Shown: in pieces, positions 1 to 6,939 of the stretch
Layout: each line of letters starts with the position of its first letter
Numbering within the stretch: position 1 is the first letter of the stretch
Source of the DNA: Corallococcus sp. CA053C
GTDB lineage: Bacteria > Myxococcota > Myxococcia > Myxococcales > Myxococcaceae
Reading direction: 5' to 3'
Assembly (NCBI RefSeq): GCF_003611675.1
Contig: NZ_RAWA01000045.1
Location: 1-38,085, forward strand
Length of the DNA: 38,085 nt
Position numbers and translations under genes: made by a program
Notes under the pieces: generated by a model
The model's input: the letters and a program-made list of their open reading frames with translations, nothing else
Told to the model about the DNA's origin: nothing
The model's database searches: none

Positions 1-512
1 TCTTCATTGATTCCACCCCCACGCCCACCGGCGTCATGCTCATCGTCTGCGACGAGGCGGGCCGCCTGCGCGCGCTCGACTGGGAGGGCTACGAGGCCCG
101 CATGCACCGGCTCCTGCGCCTGCACTACGGCGAACAGGGCTGCGTCCTGGAACCCGCGCGCGACCCGTCCGGCCGCACCACCGCCCTCCAGGCCTACCTG
201 CGCGGCGAGGTGAACGCCATCGACGCCCTCCCCGTGGAGACCGCCGGCACGCCCTTCCAGCGCGAGGTCTGGCGCGCCCTGCGCGAGATCCCTGTCGGCA
301 CCACCACCACCTACGCCCGGCTCGCCGAACGCATCGGCCGGCCCAAGGCCGTGCGCGCCGTGGGCATGGCCAATGGCGCCAACCCCGTGGGCATCGTCGT
401 GCCGTGTCACCGCGTCGTCGGAACCAATGCCTCCCTCACCGGCTATGCCGGAGGGCTGGAGCGCAAACGCTGGCTTCTCGACCACGAGCGGGCGCACGCT
501 CCGTCCGCCTGA
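1..512 (+). CDS. ogt: Methylated-DNA--protein-cysteine methyltransferase, 5' end outside window
   Basis: This is a suicide DNA-repair enzyme that takes the alkyl group from O6-alkylguanine onto its own cysteine. The active-site motif PCHRV is present, with the acceptor Cys codon at 405-407. It is preceded by the DNA-binding helix-turn-helix region (TPFQREVWRALREIPVGTT and TYARLAERIGRPKAVRAVG). An ATG at 36 is possible, but the same frame is open to the window edge and reads FIDSTPTPTGVMLIV. That matches the usual N-terminal beta strand of the family (DSPxGxLxLV), so the true start is almost certainly upstream of base 1. The C-terminus is intact. Whether this is ogt, or a domain of a larger Ada-like protein, cannot be told from here. 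The next gene follows on the same strand after 38 bp, so co-transcription is likely. Confidence 0.93.
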   Translation, partial: FIDSTPTPTGVMLIVCDEAGRLRALDWEGYEARMHRLLRLHYGEQGCVLEPARDPSGRTTALQAYLRGEVNAIDALPVETAGTPFQREVWRALREIPVGTTTTYARLAERIGRPKAVRAVGMANGANPVGIVVPCHRVVGTNASLTGYAGGLERKRWLLDHERAHAPSA

Positions 513-550
513 GTTCCCTCAATCCCTCTCACCTGCCCGGAATCCCATCC

Positions 551-1372
551 ATGTCCTCCACGCAAATCACCGCCGCCAAGACCTTCCGCGCGTTGCACCA
601 GGGCCCTGAGCTGCTCATCCTCCCGAATGCCTGGGATGCCGGCAGCGCCCGCCTGTTCGAGAGCGCGGGCGCCCGCGCCATCGCCACCACCAGCGCCGGG
701 GTCGCCTGGGCCCAGGGTTACCCGGACGGCGACGCGCTGCCCATGGAACGACTCGTCGCCACGGTCCAGGCCATCGTCGACATCATCCGCGTGCCCCTCA
801 CGGTGGACGCGGAAGGGGGCTATTCGGACGACCCGGCCACCGTCGGGGAGAACGTGGCCCGGCTGCTGTCCGCGGGCGCCGTGGGCGTCAACCTGGAGGA
901 CGGCGCCAGCCCTCCGGAGCTGCTCGCGGCGAAGATTGAACGCGTGAAGCAGGCCGCGGCGCGCCTGGGGCTCGACGTGTTCGTCAACGCGCGCACGGAT
1001 GTCTTCCTCAACAGCAAGCTCGTCCCGCCCGAGCGCCGTCTGGAGGAGACGCTGTCCCGCGCCGCGCGGTACCAGCAGGCGGGCGCGGATGGCCTCTTCG
1101 TCCCCGGCATCATGGACGCGGCCGACATCCAGGCCATCACCCGGGGCACTCCCCTGCCCGTGAACGTCCTCGCCCGGCCGAACCTCGCCGGTCCCGCGGA
1201 GCTGCAGCGGCTGGGCGTCCGGCGCCTCTCCGCGGGCATCGCCATCGCGGCATCCCTCTATGGACGGGCCGAGGCCCTCGCGAAGTCCTTCCTGCACGAG
1301 GGACACTCCGCCGAGCTGTTCAACGGCGCCGCCAGCTACCCCACCCTCAACGGGCTGATGACCCGGCGCTGA
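551..1372 (+). CDS. Isocitrate lyase/PEP mutase family enzyme
   Basis: A 273-residue protein of the PEP mutase/2-methylisocitrate lyase superfamily (TIM barrel, Mg2+-dependent cleavage or formation of C-C or C-P bonds in 2-oxo acids). Visible family features are LPNAWDAGSARLFE near the N-terminus, the metal-binding stretch TVDAEGGYSDD, GVNLEDG and VNARTDVFL. The KKCGH-type catalytic loop of true isocitrate lyases is not seen. This places it with the large group usually annotated as carboxyvinyl-carboxyphosphonate phosphorylmutase or simply as PEP mutase family, and the substrate is unknown. ATG at 551 is preferred because upstream codons in frame run back into the methyltransferase gene. The spacing to the previous gene is 38 bp and to the next 19 bp, all on one strand, which suggests one transcript. 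Confidence 0.9.
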   Translation: MSSTQITAAKTFRALHQGPELLILPNAWDAGSARLFESAGARAIATTSAGVAWAQGYPDGDALPMERLVATVQAIVDIIRVPLTVDAEGGYSDDPATVGENVARLLSAGAVGVNLEDGASPPELLAAKIERVKQAAARLGLDVFVNARTDVFLNSKLVPPERRLEETLSRAARYQQAGADGLFVPGIMDAADIQAITRGTPLPVNVLARPNLAGPAELQRLGVRRLSAGIAIAASLYGRAEALAKSFLHEGHSAELFNGAASYPTLNGLMTRR

Positions 1373-1391
1373 CGCACCACCGGAGCCCCGC

Positions 1392-2009
1392 GTGTCCCAG
1401 GACGATCGCCAGCGCTGGAACGACCGCTACCGGCAGGCCCCGGCGGCACGGGAACCGTCGGAGTTCCTGTGCTCGCTCGCGGACCGGCTGCCCATGACGG
1501 GCCGGGCGCTCGACCTGGCGGGGGGACAGGGTCACGACGCGCGCTGGCTCGCACGGCGCGGCCTGGACGTCACGCTGGTGGACGTCTCCGACGTGGCCCT
1601 GGAGCAGGCGGAGGCGCTCGCTCGCGACGCGGGTGTGCCCCTCAAAACCAGACAGCTGGACCTGGAGACGGAAGCCCTGCCGCCGGGCCCGTTCGATCTC
1701 GTCGTGTGTCTGAACTACCTCTGGCGGCCGCTCTTCGCCGCGCTCCCCTCGGTGCTCGCGCCAGGGGGGCTGTTCGTCTTCGCCCAGCCCACCCGGAGCA
1801 ACCTGCAAGGACATCCACACCCGTCCGCCCGCTTCCTCCTGGAGGACGGAGAGCTGCCCACGCGCCTCCAGGGGCTCCAATCCCTCTCACTCACCGAGGG
1901 TTGGACGGACGCGGGCCGGCACGAGGCGCGGCTCCTGGCCCGGCTCAGCCCCGACGCCGGTACTGGATCTCAATGGCCTTCTGCGGCGCTTCCCCGGGCT
2001 CGATATTGA
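1392..2009 (+). CDS. Class I SAM-dependent methyltransferase (TehB/thiopurine-type)
   Basis: A 205-residue Rossmann-fold methyltransferase. Motif I is ALDLAGGQGHDARWLARRG, followed by the acidic strand VTLVDVSDVAL (ribose contact). FDLVVCLNYLWRPLF is motif IV and LAPGGLFVFAQP is motif V. The N-terminal RWNDRYRQ resembles the WNxRY start common in small TehB- or thiopurine-methyltransferase-like enzymes. The start is GTG at 1392, 19 bp after the previous stop. The substrate is not predictable. The 3' end overlaps the convergent DUF1579 gene by 65 bp, and the last dozen residues look like a non-conserved extension. Confidence 0.88.
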   Translation: MSQDDRQRWNDRYRQAPAAREPSEFLCSLADRLPMTGRALDLAGGQGHDARWLARRGLDVTLVDVSDVALEQAEALARDAGVPLKTRQLDLETEALPPGPFDLVVCLNYLWRPLFAALPSVLAPGGLFVFAQPTRSNLQGHPHPSARFLLEDGELPTRLQGLQSLSLTEGWTDAGRHEARLLARLSPDAGTGSQWPSAALPRARY

Positions 2010-2448
2010 AGTGCGTGATGACGAGCGCATCCGGTCCGGTCCGCGACATGTCGATGCGCCAGCCCCAGCGGGGCGACTGCTCGCCCGCGCTGTAGCTGCC
2101 CAGCACCGAGAACCGGTCGCTCACGCCGGCCTCCCCTTGCAGGGTCATGAGGTCGGTGCCCACGTGGAAGGTGTCCACCCACCCCATGGTGAACCGCCGA
2201 CCGTCCAGGTGGTAGCCGAGCGTGGCCATGCCCGTCAGCGGCTTCCCGCCCATCGCCGACGTGTACTCGTGCACGACGAACCGGCCGTCCAGCACGGAGC
2301 GGAAGGTGCCGGAGATCGGGGACTCGTCCGCCACCTTGTCCGGCTCGAACCACGTGCGCGCCGTGCCCTCCCAGACACCCACGCACTGGGTGAGGAAGTG
2401 ATGGGGACCCCCGACGGAGAGTGACTGCTGGAGAAGTTCCTGGCTCAT
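1945..2448 (-). CDS. DUF1579 family protein
   Basis: A 167-residue cytoplasmic protein with the layout of DUF1579: an opening GVWEGTARTWFEP, then ISGTFRSVLDGRFVVHEYTS, GMATLGYHLDGRRFTMGWVDTFH, and a final strand-rich half. The family is thought to form a lipocalin-like beta barrel, but no biochemical role is established. It starts at ATG 2448 and has no signal peptide. It is transcribed away from the alcohol dehydrogenase, with a 136-bp gap between the two divergent starts, so the promoters of both should lie in 2449-2584. Its last 65 bp overlap the end of the convergent methyltransferase gene. Confidence 0.87.
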   Translation of the reverse strand: MSQELLQQSLSVGGPHHFLTQCVGVWEGTARTWFEPDKVADESPISGTFRSVLDGRFVVHEYTSAMGGKPLTGMATLGYHLDGRRFTMGWVDTFHVGTDLMTLQGEAGVSDRFSVLGSYSAGEQSPRWGWRIDMSRTGPDALVITHFNIEPGEAPQKAIEIQYRRRG

Positions 2449-2584
2449 GGTGCGCGGGAGTCTCCCGGACGGCCCTGCCCAGGTCCACTCCCTTTCCCCA
2501 GCAGCAGCAGCGCGGCTCCGTTAGCTTCCGCGGCCCTGCCGGGTCTTCCCGGCGGGCCTGCTTTGAATCCCCCTGGAGCCTTAC

Positions 2585-3634
2585 TTGCCCACCACCCAAG
2601 CCTACGCCGCGCCGAGCGCCAAAGCCGCCCTCGGCCCCTTCTCCCTGGAGCGCCGCGCGCCTCGCGCCCAGGACGTGCTCATCGACATCCTCTACTGCGG
2701 GGTGTGCCACTCCGACATCCACCAGGCCCGCGACGAGTGGGGCGGCGCCATCTTCCCCATGGTGCCGGGCCACGAAATCGTCGGGAAGGTGTCGCAGGTC
2801 GGCAGCGCCGTCACCAGCTTCAAGGTCGGGGACGCCGTGGGCGTGGGGTGCTTCGTGGACTCGTGCCGCGAGTGCTCGGCCTGCGTCGCGGGCGAGGAGC
2901 AGTATTGCGAGCGCGGCATGGTGAGCACCTACAACGGCCGTGAGCGTGACGGGTCGCCCACCTACGGCGGCTACTCCACGAGCATCACCGTGGACGCGAA
3001 GTACGTGCTGCGCATCCCGGAAGGCCTCCCCCTGGACCGCGCCGCGCCGCTGCTGTGCGCGGGCATCACCACCTACTCGCCCCTGCGCCACTACGGCATG
3101 AAGCCGGGCCAGAAGCTGGCCGTCGTGGGCCTGGGCGGCCTCGGCCACATGGGCGTGAAGCTGGGCAAGGCGATGGGCGCCGAGGTGACGGTGCTGAGCA
3201 CCTCCCCCTCCAAGCGCGATGACGCCCTCGCCCTGGGCGCCACGCACTTCGCCGCCACGTCGGACAAGAACACCTTCAAGGCGCTGGCGAACCAGTTCGA
3301 CTTCATCCTCGACACCGTCTCCGCGCCGCACGACTACAACGCGTACCTGGGCCTCTTGAAGCGGGACGGCACGATGGTCCTCGTCGGCGTCCCGGAGACC
3401 CCCACGCCGCTCGCCGCCTTCCCGCTCGTCATGAAGCGGCGCAAGCTGGGCGGCTCGCTCATCGGTGGCATCCGCGAGACGCAGGAGATGCTCGACTTCT
3501 GCGCGAAGCACCACGTCGCGTCCGACGTGGAGGTCATCCCCGTCCAGAAGATCAACGAGGCCTATGAGCGCATGCTCAAGGGCGACGTGCGCTACCGCTT
3601 CGTCATCGACACCGCGAGCCTCCACACGAAGTAG
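2585..3634 (+). CDS. Zinc-dependent NAD(P) alcohol dehydrogenase (YahK/cinnamyl-alcohol type)
   Basis: A 349-residue medium-chain dehydrogenase that should interconvert aldehydes and primary alcohols with NADP(H). The catalytic zinc site is visible as YCGVCHSDIHQ and PGHE. The structural zinc site is the cysteine cluster CRECSACVAGEEQYC. The nucleotide-binding loop is VVGLGGLGHMGVKLGKAMG. GYSTSITVDAKYVLRIPEG is typical of the YahK/CAD branch. The start is TTG at 2585: no ATG or GTG would give a complete N-terminus, and a GGAG lies about nine bases upstream. It converges on the TMEM165 gene, with a strong hairpin between them. Confidence 0.94.
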   Translation: MPTTQAYAAPSAKAALGPFSLERRAPRAQDVLIDILYCGVCHSDIHQARDEWGGAIFPMVPGHEIVGKVSQVGSAVTSFKVGDAVGVGCFVDSCRECSACVAGEEQYCERGMVSTYNGRERDGSPTYGGYSTSITVDAKYVLRIPEGLPLDRAAPLLCAGITTYSPLRHYGMKPGQKLAVVGLGGLGHMGVKLGKAMGAEVTVLSTSPSKRDDALALGATHFAATSDKNTFKALANQFDFILDTVSAPHDYNAYLGLLKRDGTMVLVGVPETPTPLAAFPLVMKRRKLGGSLIGGIRETQEMLDFCAKHHVASDVEVIPVQKINEAYERMLKGDVRYRFVIDTASLHTK

Positions 3635-3649
3635 CCGCTCGCGACAGGC

Positions 3650-3676
3650 CCCCGGCGCGGACGTGTCGCGCCGGGG
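3650..3676. terminator. Perfect 10-bp stem hairpin between convergent genes
   Basis: CCCCGGCGCG at 3650-3659 and CGCGCCGGGG at 3667-3676 form a perfect stem around a 7-nt loop. It lies exactly in the 51-bp gap between the ends of the alcohol dehydrogenase and the UPF0016 transporter. There is no T-run on either side, so I infer a bidirectional transcript-end structure from its position and stability rather than a classical intrinsic terminator. Confidence 0.6.
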
Positions 3677-3685
3677 TCGCCCGCA

Positions 3686-4261
3686 TCAGCTGCGCCAGGC
3701 CGCCCACAGCGACACGAGGCCGAAGAGGAAGAAGAGCGAGGCGGTCACCCACCGCACCCACTTCATCTGCACCCGTCCCGCGAGCCGGTCCCCCAGGAAG
3801 ACGGCGAGCCCGTCCGACACCAGCATCCCGGCGGTGGTGCCCACCGTCACCAGCACCGTCGCCTGGTAGCGCGCTGCGAGCGCCATGGTGGCCAGCTGCG
3901 TCTTGTCCCCCATCTCCGCCAGGAAGAAGAGCACCACGGTGGTGAGGAAGGCGCCGAAGCGCGGCGGCTTCTCCCCGTCCTCGTCCAGCGTGTCCGGCTT
4001 CAACGTCCACAGGCCGAAGCCCAGGAACAGCACCGCCAGGATCAACGCCATCACCCGCGCGGGCACGTGCGTGGACACCCACGTGCCCACCGAGGACGCC
4101 AACGCATGGTTGGCCACCGTGGCGACGAGGATGCCGGCCAGCACCACCCACGGCTTGCGGAACTTCGACGCGAGCGAGAACGCGAGCAACTGCGTCTTGT
4201 CCCCCATCTCACTGGCGGCGACCAACACGAACGACCCGAGCACGGACTCCCACGACATCAT
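3686..4261 (-). CDS. TMEM165/GDT1 (UPF0016) family cation transporter, probable Mn2+ exporter
   Basis: A 191-residue inner-membrane protein with six hydrophobic segments in two homologous halves. Each half carries the family signature ExGDKTQL (ASEMGDKTQLLAFSLAS near residue 18 and LAEMGDKTQLATMALAARY near 115). The family comprises Mn2+/Ca2+ exchangers, and bacterial members such as MneA export manganese. Length and topology are full size. It starts at a double ATG (4261 and 4258) behind the purine-rich GGAAGGAAG. The leader of about 220 nt holds a yybP-ykoY type aptamer, which independently supports manganese control of this gene. The exact ion is inferred from the family plus the riboswitch. 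Confidence 0.94.
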   Translation of the reverse strand: MMSWESVLGSFVLVAASEMGDKTQLLAFSLASKFRKPWVVLAGILVATVANHALASSVGTWVSTHVPARVMALILAVLFLGFGLWTLKPDTLDEDGEKPPRFGAFLTTVVLFFLAEMGDKTQLATMALAARYQATVLVTVGTTAGMLVSDGLAVFLGDRLAGRVQMKWVRWVTASLFFLFGLVSLWAAWRS

Positions 4262-4361
4262 GAAGACTTCCTTCCAGTGCCTGGCACGGAGGCGTCGTCA
4301 GGAGAGCGCGTCAGGGAGGAGCGCGCACGACGGACCTCGGCCAGGGAGCATTGAATCCCTG

Positions 4362-4477
4362 TCCGAAGGTCTCGTTCGTCTCGCGCGCTTCGCGAGGTGG
4401 GGGCCCGGGCTGTCACCAGCCAGTGTGTCGAGCTTCCCGACGCCCATTGCCGCGGGCGTGAACTACTCCCCTTACGT
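4362..4477 (-). ncRNA. yybP-ykoY (Mn2+) riboswitch aptamer
   Basis: On the minus strand the leader of the UPF0016 gene contains the hallmark GGGGAGTAG (plus-strand 4463-4471). It is followed by a perfect hairpin ACGCCC/GGGCGT, then CTCGACACACTGGC, a GGCTG-GTGA-CAGCC hairpin, a CTCGCG/CGCGAG hairpin, and finally CGAGACCTT (about 4367-4375). This closes a short P1 against AAGG just 5' of the hallmark. The order of helices and the two conserved internal loops (GGGGAGUAG and the aAGACC-type loop) match the Mn2+ riboswitch, a class known to sit upstream of UPF0016 transporters. About 100 nt separate it from the start codon, whose Shine-Dalgarno GGAAGGAAG could be masked, so translational control is plausible. 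Function is inferred from motif and context. Confidence 0.83.
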
Positions 4478-4561
4478 GATGCAGCACGTAGCAGCGGGCT
4501 CCGGATGAGTCAACCCGGCACGTCCGGCGCTCCGGGCGCTCCCCCGCCGGCGTCCCTTTTT

Positions 4562-4590
4562 TTGACGACTTGCGAGGCTGCCCCCCTAAT
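4562..4590 (+). promoter_or_regulatory. Sigma-70-like promoter for the RHH gene
   Basis: TTGACG at 4562-4567 is spaced 17 bp from CCTAAT at 4585-4590 (four of six matches to TATAAT, with the invariant -10 end). It lies about 55 bp before the ribbon-helix-helix start codon and is preceded by a T-run, unusual in such GC-rich DNA. Transcription would begin near 4597. Confidence 0.5.
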
Positions 4591-4645
4591 GCCGGGGACA
4601 GGTCGGTAGCGGCCTGTAGCAGCAGCTCGCCTGGAGGAAGCCCCG

Positions 4646-4900
4646 ATGCAGGATGGAAGCGCCAGCCCGCTGAGCCCCGACGCTCCGTCGTCCCAGTCCC
4701 CGGTGGAACCCGGTGAGGTCCGGAGCCCCGAGGCCGACATCGTCTCCACCCACGTCCTCGTTCCCGAGGAGCAGGTGCACAAGCTGCGCGAGTTGGCGCG
4801 TCGCACCCGCATCCACCAGAGCGAGTACCTGCGCGAGGCCGTGGAGGACCTGCTGTCCAAGTACGGCCGCATGCCCGCCAAGACGGAAGGCGAGTCATGA
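4646..4900 (+). CDS. Small ribbon-helix-helix (CopG/Arc-like) protein
   Basis: An 84-residue protein. The first 30 residues are Pro/Ser/Glu-rich and probably disordered. The rest reads VSTHVLVPEEQVHKLRELARRTR followed by IHQSEYLREAVEDLLSKYG, that is, one beta strand and two helices with the spacing of a ribbon-helix-helix DNA-binding domain. Such proteins act as dimers that insert the strand into the major groove, and they are often autorepressors or antitoxins. The ATG at 4646 has a strong Shine-Dalgarno (GGAGGAAG, 4632-4639) and an upstream promoter-like sequence. The stop overlaps the ATG of a 21-codon ORF (ATGA). No toxin gene is adjacent. Confidence 0.82.
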   Translation: MQDGSASPLSPDAPSSQSPVEPGEVRSPEADIVSTHVLVPEEQVHKLRELARRTRIHQSEYLREAVEDLLSKYGRMPAKTEGES

Positions 4901-4962
4901 GCCGCCGCCGCCCCCTGTCGCTGCGGGAGCGGCTGCGCCGCTGGCTGGAGCAGGAGCTGTAG
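4897..4962 (+). CDS. Possible 21-residue basic peptide coupled to the RHH gene
   Basis: An ATG overlapping the RHH stop codon (ATGA at 4897-4900) opens a 21-codon frame encoding MSRRRPLSLRERLRRWLEQEL, ending in TAG at 4960-4962. The peptide is strongly basic and would form an amphipathic helix. The overlapping stop-start is typical of translational coupling, and codon third positions are G/C as in neighbouring genes. There is no family match I recognise. It may be a real small protein, a C-terminal remnant, or chance. Confidence 0.35.
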   Translation: MSRRRPLSLRERLRRWLEQEL

Positions 4963-5017
4963 GCCTCCGCTCGCTGGCTGGAGCCCCTGGGAGGGAACCG
5001 CTAGGGTCGGAAGCCTT

Positions 5018-5491
5018 ATGCGTCCCTCCCTGCTGACCGCCGTCCTCGCGCTGGCCGCCACCGGCTGCGCCACCCCTGGCTTCGAGAAGCTCTACCCCGG
5101 CATGACGGCCGCCGAAGTCGCGGACGCCATGGGCAGAGGCCCCGCCCGGGCGCAGGAGTTCGCGGACGGCTCCGCGGCCTGGTACTTCGACGAGGACCAC
5201 TGCGTCCTCATGCGCGACCACACGCTCGTCGCCAAGTCGACCACCCGGACGCGCGCGGAGGTGAACACGCCCGTCGTGTCCATGAAGGCCGAGGACAAGG
5301 CCTGGTGCGGACCTCCAGGCTCCGAGGCCGGCGCGAAGAGCGAGCAGGAGGTCCTGACGCCCTTCGGCACCTTCAAGGGCACGCTGGATCCCGCCGCCGT
5401 CACCGAACAGGTGCGCAACAGCGTGCGCGGCCACAAGGTCCCCGCCCCGCCCGCGCCCGATGCGGGGACGACACAAGCCCCCGCGCCGTAG
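5018..5491 (+). CDS. Lipoprotein with BamE/OmlA-like fold
   Basis: A 157-residue protein with a type II signal peptide (MRPSLLTAVLALAATGC, lipobox AATGC with the acylated Cys at 17). The mature part reads KLYPGMTAAEVADAMGRGP and then AWYFDEDHCVLMRDHTLVAKS. This is the pattern of the SmpA/OmlA (BamE-like) domain, where a GMT...V...G turn is followed by a W-Y-F strand. The C-terminal third is a Pro/Ala-rich tail with no recognisable fold. It probably sits in the outer membrane or periplasm. Whether it is the real BamE or one of the many paralogues cannot be decided; the gene context (no bam genes) favours a paralogue. It converges on the UPF0104 gene with a 17-bp gap. Confidence 0.8.
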   Translation: MRPSLLTAVLALAATGCATPGFEKLYPGMTAAEVADAMGRGPARAQEFADGSAAWYFDEDHCVLMRDHTLVAKSTTRTRAEVNTPVVSMKAEDKAWCGPPGSEAGAKSEQEVLTPFGTFKGTLDPAAVTEQVRNSVRGHKVPAPPAPDAGTTQAPAP

Positions 5492-5508
5492 TCGTCAAGC
5501 GCTGCCGC

Positions 5509-6588
5509 TCAGGCCACCGACGAGCGGCTGACGTTGTTGGGGTCGCCGCCGTCCTTCTTCATGTTCCCGGCCAGCTCGCGGAAGGACATGTGGCTGACGG
5601 ACAGGAGGATGAGGCCGAAGATGATCTGCTGCGCCGTCTGGCACAGCCACAGCACGTTGGCGTAGGCGAGCCCGTGGGCGTTCACCACCGCGGCGGGCAG
5701 GAACAGGCCCAGGCCCACCTTGGTGGCCGCCTGGAAGGTGCCCATCATCCCGGGCGCGGCGGGGATCATGATGCCCACCACCAGCACGCACATCACGATG
5801 TACGACTGGAAGAGCGACAACCCCATGGGCTCGCACGCGACGCCGGGGGCCGCGCCGGAGCAGTCGAAGGCGTGCGCGAGCAGCGCCATGCCCACACCGT
5901 TCAAGCCCCAGTACAGGACCGTGTAGAGGAAGAAGAGCGCGATGTGCTTGCCGTCCGGGAGCTGGCGCATGGCGCCCACGAAGGTGTCCACGATGTCGGC
6001 CACCTTCTCCGCGATGTTCGGGGAGAAGCGGCCCACGGTGGCGCGCACCAGCCGCACCGTGCGCTCCTGGTGCCACAGGCCCACGAGCAGGAACACGAGC
6101 CCGCCGCCGAACACGGCGAACATCAGCCACGAGCCCAGCTTTACGTACCGCACCCCTTCGGTCTCCACCGGGACGAAGAAGAGCAGCACGCGGAACAGGG
6201 CCGCGACGAAGAGCCCATCCACGATGCGCTCCAGCACCACGGACGTCATGGCGGCGCTGCGGCGGATGTTGCTGCGCTGGGCGATGAGGAAGGGCCGGGC
6301 GAACTCCCCCAGGCGGAACGGCAGCACCAGCAGCATCATGAAGCCGATGCCGGACGCCTCATTGAGCTTGCGGAACGGGACGCGCTCCAGCCCCGACAGC
6401 AGCGCCCCCCACCGCAGCGTGCGGAAGACGTGGATGCAGGCGAGGCACAGGAAGTACGGCACGACCCACGCGTAGTTGGCCGCCTTGAGGCTGGCGATCT
6501 GCGTGGACACGTCCGTGTCCCGGAAGGCCCACCACATGAAGGCAACGGTGACGAGCAGGCTGGCGATGAGGTTGACGGCGCGTTTCAC
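5509..6588 (-). CDS. UPF0104/lysylphosphatidylglycerol synthase-type flippase membrane protein
   Basis: An integral membrane protein of about 359 residues with roughly eight hydrophobic segments. It matches the membrane half of lysylphosphatidylglycerol synthases (UPF0104): FRTLRWGALLSGL, the conserved GFMMLLVLPFRLGEFARPFL and the VLERIVDGLFVA segment. It has no C-terminal aminoacyl-transferase domain, so it is not a complete MprF. Stand-alone members are often found with glycan or lipid genes and their substrate is usually unknown. The GTG at 6588 (MKRAVNLIASLLVTVAF) is chosen because it opens directly into the first membrane segment. GTG 6609 and a codon at 6693 are alternatives that would add a non-hydrophobic leader. 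Confidence 0.85.
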   Translation of the reverse strand: MKRAVNLIASLLVTVAFMWWAFRDTDVSTQIASLKAANYAWVVPYFLCLACIHVFRTLRWGALLSGLERVPFRKLNEASGIGFMMLLVLPFRLGEFARPFLIAQRSNIRRSAAMTSVVLERIVDGLFVAALFRVLLFFVPVETEGVRYVKLGSWLMFAVFGGGLVFLLVGLWHQERTVRLVRATVGRFSPNIAEKVADIVDTFVGAMRQLPDGKHIALFFLYTVLYWGLNGVGMALLAHAFDCSGAAPGVACEPMGLSLFQSYIVMCVLVVGIMIPAAPGMMGTFQAATKVGLGLFLPAAVVNAHGLAYANVLWLCQTAQQIIFGLILLSVSHMSFRELAGNMKKDGGDPNNVSRSSVA

Positions 6589-6711
6589 GGCGGCCGGGTA
6601 TAGCGTCACTCCCCCCGCGACTCCAGCGGAACGCCTGCCCGGCTGCTCCCAGAGCGCTCCCTGACCGCCCGCCCGCAGGGCCTGCGGTGGCACGCTCCCC
6701 TGCTCCGTCGT

Positions 6712-6915
6712 TCAGGCGTCGTGGCCGCGGTCGGAGCCGTCGGAGGGCATTTCGTCCTCCCGCTCGTCGGCCTGGCGGTCGGGCACGCGGTACTCCTCGC
6801 CCAGCCAGCGGCCCAGGTCCACGGCGCGGCAGCGGCGGGAACAGAACGGTTGGGACGTGTTCTCCGGACGGGGAGCCACGGGCTTCTGACAGATGGGACA
6901 CGGCTGAAGAGGCAT
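6712..6915 (-). CDS. yacG: YacG family zinc-ribbon DNA gyrase inhibitor
   Basis: A 67-residue protein with the YacG zinc finger: CPIC at residues 6-9 and CSRRC at 25-29, spaced as in the family (Cx2C-x15-Cx3C). These are followed by the conserved DLGRWLGEEYRVP and an acidic tail. YacG binds the GyrB C-terminal region and inhibits gyrase in Escherichia coli. The ATG at 6915 gives exactly the usual N-terminus (MPLQPCPICQ). It is divergent from the MgtE-like gene with only about 24 bp between starts, so the promoters must overlap the coding sequences unless the MgtE start is further in. A 15-bp palindrome (CCGCAGG-G-CCTGCGG, 6673-6687) lies just downstream. Confidence 0.9.
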   Translation of the reverse strand: MPLQPCPICQKPVAPRPENTSQPFCSRRCRAVDLGRWLGEEYRVPDRQADEREDEMPSDGSDRGHDA

Positions 6916-6939
6916 GGCGGACGAGGACTTAGATAAGCC

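Noticed and set aside
1970-3625. A 551-codon minus-strand frame opposite the alcohol dehydrogenase
   Set aside because: It spans the DUF1579 gene in another frame and the antisense of a well-defined dehydrogenase; no domains.
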